From Clostridia bacterium (GTDB taxonomy: Bacteria > Bacillota > Peptococcia > DRI-13 > SM3-B62), in assembly GCA_018432615.1 (NCBI GenBank), contig JAHDSQ010000001.1, forward strand, positions 94,459 to 158,458: a stretch of DNA of 64,000 bases, in the 5' to 3' direction. Below the pieces are notes generated by a model that saw only the letters and a program-made list of their open reading frames with translations, did no database searches and had not been told where the DNA came from. Numbering within the stretch: the first letter of the stretch is position 1; each line of letters begins with the position of its first letter. Of this stretch, positions 35,544 through 44,921 are shown piece after piece. The position numbers were made by a program, and so were the translations under genes.

Positions 35544-36802
35544 CAGGGGAAAAATCAAGTCCGATGAGGTTTTTACTGCGCTCTTTCCAATACAGGAACT
35601 ACCGCCTGTATTTTGGGGGACAGAGTGTTTCCCAGATAGGGACCTGGATTCAGACCATTGCGCTAAGCTGGCTGGTTTACAGTTTGACCGGTTCTGCTTT
35701 GTATTTGGGAATCGTGGGTTTTATCGGGCAGATCCCAATTTTGGTGTTATCGTTTTTAACCGGGGTTTTAATGGATAGGTGGAATCGACATCGCACCTTT
35801 ATCGCCACCCAGGTTTTGACGATGATATTGGCTTTTGTGCTGTCCGCATTGGTGTTGACAGGGAGGATAGAGATTTGGCACATCATTATTTTAAGTCTGT
35901 TAAACGGCTTGGTGGCTTCTTTTGAATTAACGTCCAGTCAAACATTCTTGTACCATATTATCGAGAAGAAGGAGGACATCGGCAACGCCATTGCCCTCAA
36001 CTCCATGCTGGTCAACCTGGCGCGTATGCTGGGACCCTCCATAGCAGGTATTCTGATTGCCAGTATAGGAGAGGGATTGTGCTTCTTTGTCAACGGTGCA
36101 AGCTATCTTCCCGTTATCGCAGCCTTGCTCCTCATGCGGGTTAAGCCTCAGCCGCCTGCCACTTCTAAACGAAATATTTTAAAAGGTTTGAAGGAAGGCG
36201 TCGGTTATGCCTGGGGTTCTCTTCCTATTATTTCGATCATCGCTCTTCAAGCCCTGGTCAGCTTAATTGGGATGCCTTTTCAGGTGCTGATGCCGGTTTT
36301 TGTTCAGGAGATCCTGGGTGAAGGGCCTCATGCCCTCGGATTTATTATGGGGTGTTCCGGTGTAGGTGCTATCGTTGCTACCCTGTATCTGGCTACACGG
36401 CGGGATCCTTTCGGGCTGGTTAAATTAGTACCCGTGGCCGCCGCTATTCTGGGAGCAGGCTTGGTTGGTTCTTCTTTGTCGCGCTTTACGGCAGTGTCGA
36501 TGTTTTTTGCCCTGTTTACCGGCTTTGGCGCTATTCTTTTGATGGCGGTGAATAATACGGTTTTGCAGACGATAGTAGATGATGATAAAAGGGGTCGGGT
36601 AATGAGCTTGTATACGATTTCCTTTTTGGGTATTTATCCATTTGGAAACTTAGTGGCAGGGGCCTTGGCCAATCTGATCGGTGTGCCCAACGAGTTCATG
36701 TTGAGCGGGATTTGCTGTCTGGTAGGTTCGCTGATTTTCGCAAGCAGGTTAGAGGTCATCAAAGCCGGTATCAAGGGAACCTCTCAGCAGGTATCTACTT
36801 GA
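35540..36802 (+). CDS. MFS transporter (MFS_3/EntS-like exporter)
   Basis: A 420-residue multi-span membrane protein of the major facilitator superfamily. The N-terminus NYRLYFGGQSVSQIGTWIQ and the loop after helix 2 (LMDRWNRHR) are typical of the MFS_3 group that includes siderophore and drug exporters. Its ATG overlaps the stop of the last PKS gene (ATGA), with AAAGGAG upstream, so it is translationally coupled to the synthase. Position and family suggest export of, or self-protection against, the polyketide, but this is inferred from context. About ten to twelve hydrophobic segments are visible. Confidence 0.88.
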   Translation: MTGEKSSPMRFLLRSFQYRNYRLYFGGQSVSQIGTWIQTIALSWLVYSLTGSALYLGIVGFIGQIPILVLSFLTGVLMDRWNRHRTFIATQVLTMILAFVLSALVLTGRIEIWHIIILSLLNGLVASFELTSSQTFLYHIIEKKEDIGNAIALNSMLVNLARMLGPSIAGILIASIGEGLCFFVNGASYLPVIAALLLMRVKPQPPATSKRNILKGLKEGVGYAWGSLPIISIIALQALVSLIGMPFQVLMPVFVQEILGEGPHALGFIMGCSGVGAIVATLYLATRRDPFGLVKLVPVAAAILGAGLVGSSLSRFTAVSMFFALFTGFGAILLMAVNNTVLQTIVDDDKRGRVMSLYTISFLGIYPFGNLVAGALANLIGVPNEFMLSGICCLVGSLIFASRLEVIKAGIKGTSQQVST

Positions 36803-36831
36803 AAGCCGATAGACGGAGAGGAGTGAGATGA

Positions 36832-38937
36832 GTGGGTGAACAGAGCAATTTAAAGGATAAAATAGAGGCAGGGTTACGGGATGAAGACTCCCGCCGCGGC
36901 AGACAGAAGGCGCTGAGCGTCATTAAACCGGGGATTGTGAGGATGGGGGACCTGGAGCCGGAATTAAGGGACAGGTTGCGGGAGATCAAAGAGAGTTCAC
37001 TGGCTGATCTTTCAAGGTTGCTGGACGAGGCTGTTTGCTCTTTAAAGGACAACGGCTGCCGGGTGTTGGTTGCCGATTCCCATGAAGAGGCCATTCAATA
37101 TATAAAGGAGATTGTCAGGCAGGGTTTAGTGGTCAAGTCCAAAACAAATGCCGGGCAGGAGATAGGAATCTCCAGGTACCTTAAGGAACAAGGGGCAGAG
37201 GTTATTGAGACGGATCTGGGAGATCGTATCAATCAGTTGGCAAAAAGCGGTGCCAGCCATTCACTGGCTCCCGCCATCCATATCCCCATTGAGAGGGTAG
37301 CTGAGCTGTTTTCTTCAGAAACGGGTGAGAAGTTGGAGTGCAATACGGAAGTCCTGGTGGGAGCTGCTCGGAAGAACTTGCGGGGCTACCTGGAACGGGC
37401 GGATGTGGGTATAACCGGGGCGAACGCGATTGTTGCCGAAACCGGCTCAATCCTACTGACGGAGAATGAGGGCAATATCAGGGCGGTGAGCGGTATGCCT
37501 CCGGTGCATATTGTGATAGCCGGGGTGGAAAAAATCGTGTCAAGCCTGGAGGATGCTCTTGTGGTAGCCAGGGCGGCGGCAGTTTATGGTCTGGGTCAGG
37601 ATATCGGCACCTATGTTTCCGTTATTTCCGGAACCGGACGCTGCGGCGGAAGTACCCAGCAAGAGGCGGCAGGAGGCCTGGGGCCCCGGGAAGTGCATGT
37701 GGTATTGCTGCGACAAGGTCGGGAAAAAGCGATCAGAGACGGCTTTGCCCCGGCCCTTTATTGCATCAATTGCGGAAGCTGTTTGAATTTCTGTCCCGTG
37801 TACACCGAAATAGGGGAGAAGTTCGGCTCTAAATATCTGGGAGGGCGGGGAGCGGTCTTTGCAGCCTTTCATGATCAACTGCAAAAAGCGGAGGAAGCGG
37901 GGCTGGACCTTTGTCTGGGGTGTGGGAAATGCCAGGAGGTTTGCCCTGCGGGGATCAATATTGCCGAGATGGTGATGCGGCTGCGGGCAAAGGTGGTTGA
38001 AGAAAAGGGGCTTAAGCCGAATAAGCGCCTTTTGGTTTCGCTCTTGACGGAGGATGACCCCCGGCGCAAGGCCGAGTCGGCACGTGATTTTTTGAAAACA
38101 GCAGTTTCAAAGGACCGTCTGTTTCCTGAGGTTGCGAAAAGGACGTTCCCGGAGAGTGCTAAAGGGCGCAGTCCTGTGGAAAACCCTGTCCTGAGGGTTT
38201 CTTTTTTTGCCGGCTGCGGGGTTAATTTTCTCCGACCGCAGCTCGGATTGGCCTTGCTGGATGTTCTCGCGGCGCAAAACGTAGAGGTTGTATGGCATGA
38301 GAATGAAGCCTGCTGCGGTATGCCCCTGTTAAAGAACGGAGCCGTGCAGGAGGCGTTGGCTTTGGCAAAGCGGAACATTGCCTTGCTGGCGAAGGATGAT
38401 TGTGATTATCTCTTGTTTGTGTGTCCGGCCTGTGCGGCTGCCGTAAAAAATGAATGGCCCCTCTTAGCCGCGAGAGAAGGGACTGGTTTGGCAAAACAGG
38501 CCCAGAACTTGGCAGAGAAGGTGATGGATGCAAACCGGTTTTTGACTGAGATATTGGCCTTAAAAGGCGAGTGGCCGGGTGGGAAGAGCAAGGTGACCTA
38601 CCATGATCCCTGTTATCTTGCCAGGGGTCTGGGGGTGAGAGAGGAGCCCCGCAGGCTTTTGCAGGCCATCAAGGGTCTAGAACTTGTGGAAATGGCGGAA
38701 CCTGACAGCTGCTGTGGTTTTGCCTCAAGTTTCAGTTTCGATTATTACGACTTGTCGAAAAGGATAGGGCTGAGAAAGGCTGAGATGATTGAAAGAACCG
38801 GGGCGGACTTTGTGGCGACAAGTTGTCCAGGCTGTATGATTCATTTAGCGGACGGACTGCATCATCTTGCAAGCGACAAGAGGGTGTTCCATACGATCGA
38901 ACTGGCTGCCGCCGCCGTGAAAGGAGGAAGCAAGTGA
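36832..38937 (+). CDS. LutB-LutA type fusion: LUD domain, 2x[4Fe-4S], two CCG domains
   Basis: A 701-residue iron-sulfur oxidoreductase subunit. An N-terminal LUD domain (about residues 60-300) is followed by two CxxCxxCxxxCP ferredoxin motifs (CINCGSCLNFCP and CLGCGKCQEVCP) and then two complete cysteine-rich CCG modules (ENEACCGMP with CPAC, and DSCCGF with CPGC). In L-lactate oxidation operons these parts are usually on separate LutA and LutB proteins; here they are fused. The GTG start follows GGAGAGGAG by about ten bases; the ATG four bases upstream is in another frame and stops after three codons. The gene begins 29 bases after the MFS gene without a visible terminator. Oxidation of lactate or another 2-hydroxyacid is the family role; a link to the polyketide is unproven. 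Confidence 0.85.
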   Translation: MGEQSNLKDKIEAGLRDEDSRRGRQKALSVIKPGIVRMGDLEPELRDRLREIKESSLADLSRLLDEAVCSLKDNGCRVLVADSHEEAIQYIKEIVRQGLVVKSKTNAGQEIGISRYLKEQGAEVIETDLGDRINQLAKSGASHSLAPAIHIPIERVAELFSSETGEKLECNTEVLVGAARKNLRGYLERADVGITGANAIVAETGSILLTENEGNIRAVSGMPPVHIVIAGVEKIVSSLEDALVVARAAAVYGLGQDIGTYVSVISGTGRCGGSTQQEAAGGLGPREVHVVLLRQGREKAIRDGFAPALYCINCGSCLNFCPVYTEIGEKFGSKYLGGRGAVFAAFHDQLQKAEEAGLDLCLGCGKCQEVCPAGINIAEMVMRLRAKVVEEKGLKPNKRLLVSLLTEDDPRRKAESARDFLKTAVSKDRLFPEVAKRTFPESAKGRSPVENPVLRVSFFAGCGVNFLRPQLGLALLDVLAAQNVEVVWHENEACCGMPLLKNGAVQEALALAKRNIALLAKDDCDYLLFVCPACAAAVKNEWPLLAAREGTGLAKQAQNLAEKVMDANRFLTEILALKGEWPGGKSKVTYHDPCYLARGLGVREEPRRLLQAIKGLELVEMAEPDSCCGFASSFSFDYYDLSKRIGLRKAEMIERTGADFVATSCPGCMIHLADGLHHLASDKRVFHTIELAAAAVKGGSK

Positions 38938-39977
38938 AGAAAGCGAAGAAAAAGGGATTGGCTGAGTTGCGAGAGGAAGATATCAAGAGACTGCCGGAGC
39001 TGATAGAGTTGGCCACGAAAACCTTGCAGAACAAGGGTTGCAAGGTAGAATTTGCCGCGGATGCCGCCCAGGCCCGGGAGATTATGGGGGGGCTGTTGGC
39101 AGGCCAAAAGAGGATCGTGCGTTCCTTCAGCCAGACCCTGTATGAAATAGGCTTCGATGGGCTGATGGCAAGGAAGGCTATTGAAGTTGAAAAGACGAGC
39201 ACTGCTGAAATATTGTGGTCTGAAGAAGGAAACCATGCGGATGGGCTACCTCCTTTCCCCGCCATTGACAGAGAAATCAAAAATGCTGCCGGTACTTTGC
39301 ACCGTTATCTTGGAATGAAAAATGAGCTGTCTTTACCAGAGTTAAGCCTGTTGCTTGCCGGAAGAATCAAAGAGCGAGTGACGGAGAGCGAGTACGGGAT
39401 TACAGGTATTAATAGCATTGCGGCAGAAAGAGGGACATTGGTATTGGCAGAAAATGAAGGAAACGGCAGAGCAGTGTCAAACCTCCCTTACCATCACGTG
39501 GTGGTGGCCGGTGTGGATAAGCTTGTCTCTTCCTTGACAGGGGCTGTGGATGTTGTTTGTTGTGCGTCCGAGAATGGTCAAAACCGTAAAGTTCCGGTCT
39601 GTATTTCTTTGATTTCAGGTCCGAGCCGTACGGGGGATATAGAGTTTCGTCTGACTTTCGGGATGCACGGTCCGAAAGAGGTGCATGTCATCTTGCTGGA
39701 TAACGGCAGGCAAGAGTTGCGCCGGCAGGGGTATGGCTATTTGCTGAAATGCATCGATTGCGGGTCCTGTTGTGAGCAGTGCCGGGAAATGGCCCTTGCT
39801 AATGGGTGGTCCGGCATTACCCTGACTATGAAAGGGTTAGCCCTAGCCTTGATTGGCGGGAGAATAGCCCCGCCCCTTCAGCGAAATAGACCGGGGAATT
39901 TTTCCTGCCCGGTGGGAATCACGCCGGAAATGGTCGCAGAGGCATTGAAAGGGATAAACACTGTAAAATCCTTTTAG
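38934..39977 (+). CDS. LUD-domain [4Fe-4S] protein (LutB/LutC-like)
   Basis: A 347-residue LUD protein. The GTG at 38934 overlaps the preceding TGA (GTGA) and is preceded by AAAGGAGG, so the two genes are coupled; the longer upstream reading frame lies inside the previous gene. The LUD core carries GITGINSIAAERGTLVLAENEG and PKEVHVILLDNG. It is followed by one CxxCxxCxxxC cluster (CIDCGSCCEQC) and a lone CPVGIT. The second ferredoxin cluster of full LutB is missing. It probably forms a complex with the upstream fusion protein. Confidence 0.8.
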   Translation: MKKAKKKGLAELREEDIKRLPELIELATKTLQNKGCKVEFAADAAQAREIMGGLLAGQKRIVRSFSQTLYEIGFDGLMARKAIEVEKTSTAEILWSEEGNHADGLPPFPAIDREIKNAAGTLHRYLGMKNELSLPELSLLLAGRIKERVTESEYGITGINSIAAERGTLVLAENEGNGRAVSNLPYHHVVVAGVDKLVSSLTGAVDVVCCASENGQNRKVPVCISLISGPSRTGDIEFRLTFGMHGPKEVHVILLDNGRQELRRQGYGYLLKCIDCGSCCEQCREMALANGWSGITLTMKGLALALIGGRIAPPLQRNRPGNFSCPVGITPEMVAEALKGINTVKSF

Positions 39978-39998
39978 GGTGCATTAAGAGAGGACAAA

Positions 39999-40007
39999 TG
40001 TTATAAT
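39999..40007 (+). promoter_or_regulatory. Extended -10 promoter candidate
   Basis: TGTTATAAT is a perfect -10 hexamer (40002-40007) with the TGn extension; no good -35 is seen. It lies 56 bases before the zinc-ribbon protein gene and after the LUD gene, so it likely starts a new transcript. Confidence 0.55.
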
Positions 40008-40063
40008 GGCTCTAACGCTGTAGAAAGATATTAAAGGCGAACAACCTTTTTTACGAGGGAGAG

Positions 40064-40447
40064 ATGAATATGCCTTGGTGTCCGAAGTGCAAGACGGAAT
40101 TCAGGGAAGGGGTCACTGTTTGCAGCGATTGCCAAGCAGAACTGGTTGAAGAATTGCCGGTGGAGGATGAGGAAATGTCGGGAGAAATGCGGAAAGAGGA
40201 ACTGCAGGAGGAAGAAGAGTGGGCATTCCTTCAAACCGTTGAAGACGACAGAGAACTCGACGTGATCGAGTCGGTCTTAAGGTCCTTCGACATTATCACG
40301 TTGAGAAAATACCGGTGGGCCGGGGGGTATTTAAAGGTTGTGATGGGCGTGTCCACCTTTGGGGTGGATCTGTATGTGCCGGAAAGCCGGTTGGCCTTGG
40401 CCCGGGAAGTATTAGAGGGCGATTTTGAGGATGTTGAGCAGGAATAA
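40064..40447 (+). CDS. Zinc-ribbon protein with DUF2007-like domain
   Basis: A 127-residue acidic protein. The N-terminus has CPKCKTEFREGVTVCSDC, a four-cysteine zinc ribbon. An acidic linker leads to a C-terminal half (AFLQTVEDDRELDVIESVLRSFDI and FGVDLYVPESRLALAREVL) resembling the DUF2007 putative signal-transducing fold. GAGGGA precedes the ATG at 40064; the second ATG at 40070 is possible. An extended -10 promoter lies upstream. No exact function is known. Confidence 0.7.
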   Translation: MNMPWCPKCKTEFREGVTVCSDCQAELVEELPVEDEEMSGEMRKEELQEEEEWAFLQTVEDDRELDVIESVLRSFDIITLRKYRWAGGYLKVVMGVSTFGVDLYVPESRLALAREVLEGDFEDVEQE

Positions 40448-40694
40448 ATCGATAAGTTCAACGTTTTAGCTCCCCCAGTATTTGTTGAAAATCACCAAGT
40501 GACGACAATAGTAATAAAATAGTAGTAATATACAAACTAATAAGGCTCTATGCTGTCTATATTTACCAGGACATGATTAGAGGATATTCGACATATTAAG
40601 GAGAATTAACAAGAGGGTAGGATAAAGATAAAAGGTAGAATAAACAGTTTAGATCAAAGCAATGTGATGAAGCTGGGGAAAAGGAGGTGAAACG

Positions 40695-42599
40695 GTGAAG
40701 ATAAAACACCGCCAGCGGTGGTTTTTTTGTATTTTGGCGGCAATTTTCCTGTTAGTTAGTCTTCCCGTGTGGGGAGCTGCGGATGGGTTTGTTACCGGAA
40801 GTGTGGTAAATGTGCGCAGCGGAGCCGGTACGTCTTATTCGATCATTGCCAAAGTGGAAGCCGGTCAACGACTTGAGCTGTTGGAACGTTCAGGCGATTG
40901 GCAGAAGGTTAGTTTACATACCGGTCAGGCAGGCTGGATGCATGTCGACTATATCCAGGCTAAAGAGGTCGTCAAGAAGGTTATTGTCAAAGGCAATGTG
41001 GTTAATTTGCGTACAGGGCCGGGAACCGGATATGCCAAGGCCGACCAGGTGTCGTCGGGCACATCCCTTTCCGTTTATCAGGAAAAAGACGATTGGTACC
41101 AGGTATATGTGAACGGACCGGGCCTATGCTGGATTGCAGGTTGGCTGGTTGAGGATGCGGTTTCCAGCACGAGTTACATAGTGGTCAAGACCGAGGTTCT
41201 TAATGTGAGAAGCGGTCCGGGTACCAATTATTCTCTTGCCACCAAAATCGGGATGAATGAAAAGCACGCCGTTATTCAGGAAGATAACGGCTGGTATAAA
41301 ATAGCTATCGGAAGTGTTCAAGGCTGGGTTAGCGGTGATTATGTCGATGTTATTCGCCCGGACGGTCAGACGGTGGTTGCACCTAATCCCCCGGCTACGG
41401 GCGGTGAATCTGAAGGAAACGCTTCCGAGCCGTCCAATAAAACAGTGGTAGTAAACGGCGGTGTGGTGAATGTGAGGAGCGCGGGCTCATTGAACGCCCA
41501 GGTTGTTGCTAAGGTTTATGCGGGAGACCGTTTGACGGTTACCGGGCAACAAGGTGATTGGTATCAGGTAACCTTGGCAAACGGTACGAAGGGTTGGGTA
41601 GCCAATTGGCTTACAAATCCTGAAGGAACCCTATCTATTCCCCAGGATAATAGTACTGTGGAGAACGATGTTCTCATTGCGCCTATCACTGACGGTAAAG
41701 TATTCAAAATCGTCAACGACAGAGGGAGAGCAGTCCTGGTATTAGAAGGTTGGAACACTGATGAATATAGAATCAGACAGGATTCGGGAACGGAAAACAC
41801 TTTAATATTGGAAATGGACGGAGCCTGTGAAAGAAACTACACCGGTAAGGTGACAAACCTGGGAATAACTGAGGTTAGTATTAAGCCTGTTTCCGGAAAG
41901 GGGCAAATAAGGCTTACATTTACTTTTCCTCCTGCTACGGCCGTTGTATATGACACAACCAATAAGGTCGCTCGGATACAGGTTAGTACCGGTACCGCAC
42001 AGACGAAGGAGTTGACAGGAAAGACTATTGTGGTTGATCCCGGTCATGCCAGTGTACAGCCGGGTGGCTGGCTGGATCCGGGAGCAATAGGCAAGAGGCT
42101 TGGGCTGAAAGAAAAGGATGTCAATTTGAGTGTTTCTCTTAAGCTGAAGACTCTCTTGGAAAATGCCGGAGCCAGGGTTGTTATGACCCATACGGGAAGC
42201 ACGAACCTGTCGTTGGCCGGGCGGGCGAATGTTGCCAACAGCATCAATGCGGATATTTTTGTCAGCGTTCATGCCAATTACAATAATAACAGCAGTATTG
42301 CAGGACATTCCGTTTATTATTATGCACCTTCCTCCAATCAGGTATTGGCTTCTCAAAGGTACAGCCGACAAAAGCTGGCTACCATGGTACAAAGAGAAAT
42401 GGTCAAAACCGGGGGGAGAAGTGATTTGGGTACTAAGGAGAGTAACTTTGCGGTATTGCGGGAAACGAGGGTACCTTCCATACTGGTTGAAACGGCCTTT
42501 CTCTCCAACGGTATTGAAGAGGCAATGCTGGCAAGCGATGCTTTCCGACAAAAACTAGCCGAAGGTATTTCCAACGGGATAGTTGCATATTTCAAATAG
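40695..42599 (+). CDS. N-acetylmuramoyl-L-alanine amidase with four SH3b domains
   Basis: A 634-residue exported cell wall hydrolase that cleaves the bond between N-acetylmuramic acid and the stem peptide. It has a signal peptide (residues 1-28, hydrophobic core FFCILAAIFLLVSLPVWG), four bacterial SH3 repeats (about 33-86, 96-152, 163-218, 250-305, each with a VVNVRSGPGT-type motif), an AMIN-like beta domain (about 330-430) and an Amidase_3 domain (about 439-634). The catalytic domain shows VVDPGH, SVHANYNNN and the VETAF glutamate, matching zinc ligands and catalytic Glu of the family. The GTG start has a perfect AAGGAGGTGA upstream. A strong terminator follows, so it is probably monocistronic. 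A role in sporulation or cell separation is possible. Confidence 0.92.
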   Translation: MKIKHRQRWFFCILAAIFLLVSLPVWGAADGFVTGSVVNVRSGAGTSYSIIAKVEAGQRLELLERSGDWQKVSLHTGQAGWMHVDYIQAKEVVKKVIVKGNVVNLRTGPGTGYAKADQVSSGTSLSVYQEKDDWYQVYVNGPGLCWIAGWLVEDAVSSTSYIVVKTEVLNVRSGPGTNYSLATKIGMNEKHAVIQEDNGWYKIAIGSVQGWVSGDYVDVIRPDGQTVVAPNPPATGGESEGNASEPSNKTVVVNGGVVNVRSAGSLNAQVVAKVYAGDRLTVTGQQGDWYQVTLANGTKGWVANWLTNPEGTLSIPQDNSTVENDVLIAPITDGKVFKIVNDRGRAVLVLEGWNTDEYRIRQDSGTENTLILEMDGACERNYTGKVTNLGITEVSIKPVSGKGQIRLTFTFPPATAVVYDTTNKVARIQVSTGTAQTKELTGKTIVVDPGHASVQPGGWLDPGAIGKRLGLKEKDVNLSVSLKLKTLLENAGARVVMTHTGSTNLSLAGRANVANSINADIFVSVHANYNNNSSIAGHSVYYYAPSSNQVLASQRYSRQKLATMVQREMVKTGGRSDLGTKESNFAVLRETRVPSILVETAFLSNGIEEAMLASDAFRQKLAEGISNGIVAYFK

Positions 42600-42603
42600 T
42601 GCG

Positions 42604-42630
42604 AGCCCTGCCAAGGCAGGGCTTTTTCTT
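42604..42630 (+). terminator. Intrinsic terminator after amidase gene
   Basis: Nine-bp perfect stem AGCCCTGCC/GGCAGGGCT with a two-base loop, followed by a T-rich run, starting five bases after the amidase stop. Confidence 0.92.
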
Positions 42631-42754
42631 TATCTGTTCACATAAAATTTCACAGAAAATTTATGGTGGTTTATCTGACGGAAGCATGATATCATGATAT
42701 ACTGATAAAGTTGACAGTATATTTAAGGACTTATGATTAGTGGAGGGGTTTAAG

Positions 42755-43288
42755 GTGTTAGGCGTCTTAGGAGGATATCTGTTGGTCTTTGTTGCTCGTG
42801 CTTGTGATATTTCAATGTGCACCGTTCGTATGTTGATGATAGTCAGGGGCAAGAAAGTCTATGCCGCTTTAATTGGCTTCTTTGAGGCAATAATATATGT
42901 ATTGGTTTTGAATAAGGTTTTTTCTGAGTTAGGTAATCCCCTGAACCTTATCTTCTATGCCGCCGGTTTTGCAACGGGCAATATTATCGGTGGCCTAATT
43001 GAAGAAAAGCTGGCGGTGGGTGTGCTGACGGTGCAGGTGATTACTACCAAGGCACCGTTAGAATTAACCGAATTACTGCGCAAACAAGGATATGGAGTAA
43101 CTTTGATAGAGGGGCAGGGGCGCGAAGGGGTCCGTTATATTTTGCAAATAATATTGGAGAGAAAAATGTTGTCCAGTCTGAAAAGTATAGTCGACGATTG
43201 GGATTCCCATGCTTTTTGGACAGTGTTTGATGCCCGCCAAACAAGAGGGGGAGTATTTCTTCACAAGAGTCTTCGCAAGAGCAAATAA
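42755..43288 (+). CDS. UPF0316 family membrane protein (DUF5698-DUF2179)
   Basis: A 177-residue protein with three hydrophobic helices in the first 95 residues (YLLVFVARACDISMCTVRML, IGFFEAIIYVLVLNKVF, IFYAAGFATGNIIGGLI), then a soluble DUF2179 domain (GVLTVQVIT through WTVFDARQTRGGVF). The GTG at 42755 has GGAGGGG six bases upstream; the upstream GTG at 42740 lacks a ribosome site. The family is widespread in Firmicutes without assigned function; DUF2179 also occurs in YitT-type proteins. Confidence 0.85.
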   Translation: MLGVLGGYLLVFVARACDISMCTVRMLMIVRGKKVYAALIGFFEAIIYVLVLNKVFSELGNPLNLIFYAAGFATGNIIGGLIEEKLAVGVLTVQVITTKAPLELTELLRKQGYGVTLIEGQGREGVRYILQIILERKMLSSLKSIVDDWDSHAFWTVFDARQTRGGVFLHKSLRKSK

Positions 43289-43320
43289 TAGGTGTTGATT
43301 CCCAAAAATGGGGTGAAAGA

Positions 43321-44127
43321 ATGGTAAATAACTTAACAGCACCGGTGGGTGTGTTTGATTCGGGTGTGGGTGGGCTGACTGTAGTACTGGAAATGTTGCG
43401 GCAAATGCCTAATGAAAGTTTGCTGTATTATGGCGATACGGCTCATGTGCCGTATGGCCCGCGGGAACCACAGGAACTTAAAGGTTTTGCCTTTTCAATA
43501 ACGGAACATCTGGTGAAACAAGGCTGCAAAATGATCATAGTTGCCTGTAACACAAGTACTTCTCTGGCTTATGAGGAATTATGCGCCAGCTTTAGAATTC
43601 CAATAATTGGGGTAATTGAGCCCGCTGTCGATAAGGCGCTGGAGACTACGAAAAATATGAAGGTGGGCGTAATTGCCACATCGGCAACCATCAACAGCGG
43701 AGTATACCAGAATCTTTTAAAACAGAAACACCCTGACATCGAGGTGTTTACTGCATCCTGTCCCTCTTTTGTACCCTTGGTTGAAGCGGGAAAAACGGAG
43801 GGGGAAGAAGCCGAGTCTGCAGCAGAGCAATATTTAAGACCCTTGGTGGAAAAGGGGATAGATACTCTCATTCTTGGTTGTACCCATTATCCGTTTTTGC
43901 TGCCGGTGATAACAAAAACTATAGGGCCTTTCATTACGAGTGTTGACCCGGCCAGGGAAACGGTAAGTCGAGCCAAAAAGGCTTTAGAAGACATCGGCGG
44001 ATTAAGACCGGAAGGAGAACCTTTGCACAGGTTCTGTTCAAGTGGTGACGCGGTTAAGTTCCGGGAGACCGCGGCTGTTTTTTTGGGTCGAGATATAGGC
44101 AGGACGGAGAGGGTTTGTCTTGATTGA
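43321..44127 (+). CDS. murI: Glutamate racemase
   Basis: A 268-residue cytoplasmic enzyme that interconverts L- and D-glutamate and supplies D-glutamate for peptidoglycan. It shows the GVFDSGVGGLTV start and both catalytic cysteines in VACNTST (Cys76) and GCTHYP (Cys187). Length is normal. It heads a run with rph and rdgB, an arrangement common in Firmicutes. A GGGGTGA ribosome site precedes the ATG. Confidence 0.96.
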   Translation: MVNNLTAPVGVFDSGVGGLTVVLEMLRQMPNESLLYYGDTAHVPYGPREPQELKGFAFSITEHLVKQGCKMIIVACNTSTSLAYEELCASFRIPIIGVIEPAVDKALETTKNMKVGVIATSATINSGVYQNLLKQKHPDIEVFTASCPSFVPLVEAGKTEGEEAESAAEQYLRPLVEKGIDTLILGCTHYPFLLPVITKTIGPFITSVDPARETVSRAKKALEDIGGLRPEGEPLHRFCSSGDAVKFRETAAVFLGRDIGRTERVCLD

Positions 44128-44186
44128 AGCAGGGAAGAATAAATAGAAGAAAAAGTTAATCAGCAAAAGAAGATGGAGTGATGATT

Positions 44187-44921
44187 ATGGTTAGAAAAGA
44201 TGGCAGGAAAAAAGAAGAACTGAGACCGGTAAAGTTGTCCGCTGATTACATTAAATATGCGGAGGGCTCTGTTTTGATAGAGATGGGGGAAACAAAGGTC
44301 ATTTGCAACGCAACTATTGAGGACAGAGTTCCGCCCTTTTTAAAGGGAATGAATAAAGGCTGGGTTACCGCCGAATATTCAATGCTTCCACGGTCAACGC
44401 CCGTGAGAAACCAGAGAGAGGCTATGAGAGGCAAAATCAGCGGACGTACCAACGAGATACAGCGATTAATAGGACGTTCCCTGCGTGCCGTTGTTGACCT
44501 GGAAGGTTTAGGGGAGCGCACAGTGACTTTGGATTGTGATGTTCTGCAAGCCGATGGTGGAACCCGGACGGCTGCAATAACCGGTTCGTTTGTGGCCCTG
44601 GTAATTGCCTTAAGGAAGCTTGTTCAAGAGGGCGTCTTAGAAAAAATGCCCATTAGGGATTGGTTGGCGGCAGTGAGCGTCGGGAAGGTGGAAGATGACC
44701 TTGTGCTTGATCTCTGCTTTAACGAGGATTTCGGTGCCGTGGTCGATATGAATGTTGTGATGACGGGTAAAGGACAATTTGTGGAGATTCAAGGAACGGC
44801 TGAAGGTTATCCCTTTACCGAAGAGGAATTGAGCGGGCTCTTGGATTTGGGGAAAAAAGGCGTGAATGAATTAATAGAATTACAGAAGAGTATACTTGCG
44901 GAGGAAGGTTATGAGTTCTAA
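44187..44921 (+). CDS. rph: Ribonuclease PH
   Basis: Phosphorolytic 3'-5' exoribonuclease that trims tRNA 3' ends. The sequence begins [17 protein letters not shown] and includes [48 protein letters not shown] and [21 protein letters not shown], all family motifs. The ATG at 44187 lies eight bases after GGAG and matches the usual N-terminus; GTG 44178 and ATG 44181 in the same frame are too close to the ribosome site. It overlaps the next gene by 11 bases. Confidence 0.95.
   Translation: MVRKDGRKKEELRPVKLSADYIKYAEGSVLIEMGETKVICNATIEDRVPPFLKGMNKGWVTAEYSMLPRSTPVRNQREAMRGKISGRTNEIQRLIGRSLRAVVDLEGLGERTVTLDCDVLQADGGTRTAAITGSFVALVIALRKLVQEGVLEKMPIRDWLAAVSVGKVEDDLVLDLCFNEDFGAVVDMNVVMTGKGQFVEIQGTAEGYPFTEEELSGLLDLGKKGVNELIELQKSILAEEGYEF

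Noticed and set aside
42685..42696. CATGATATCATG palindrome and a TTGACA (42711) before the UPF0316 gene.
   Set aside because: The palindrome is short and A/T-rich, and the best -10 gives a 15-base spacer with a start that would fall in the ribosome site.
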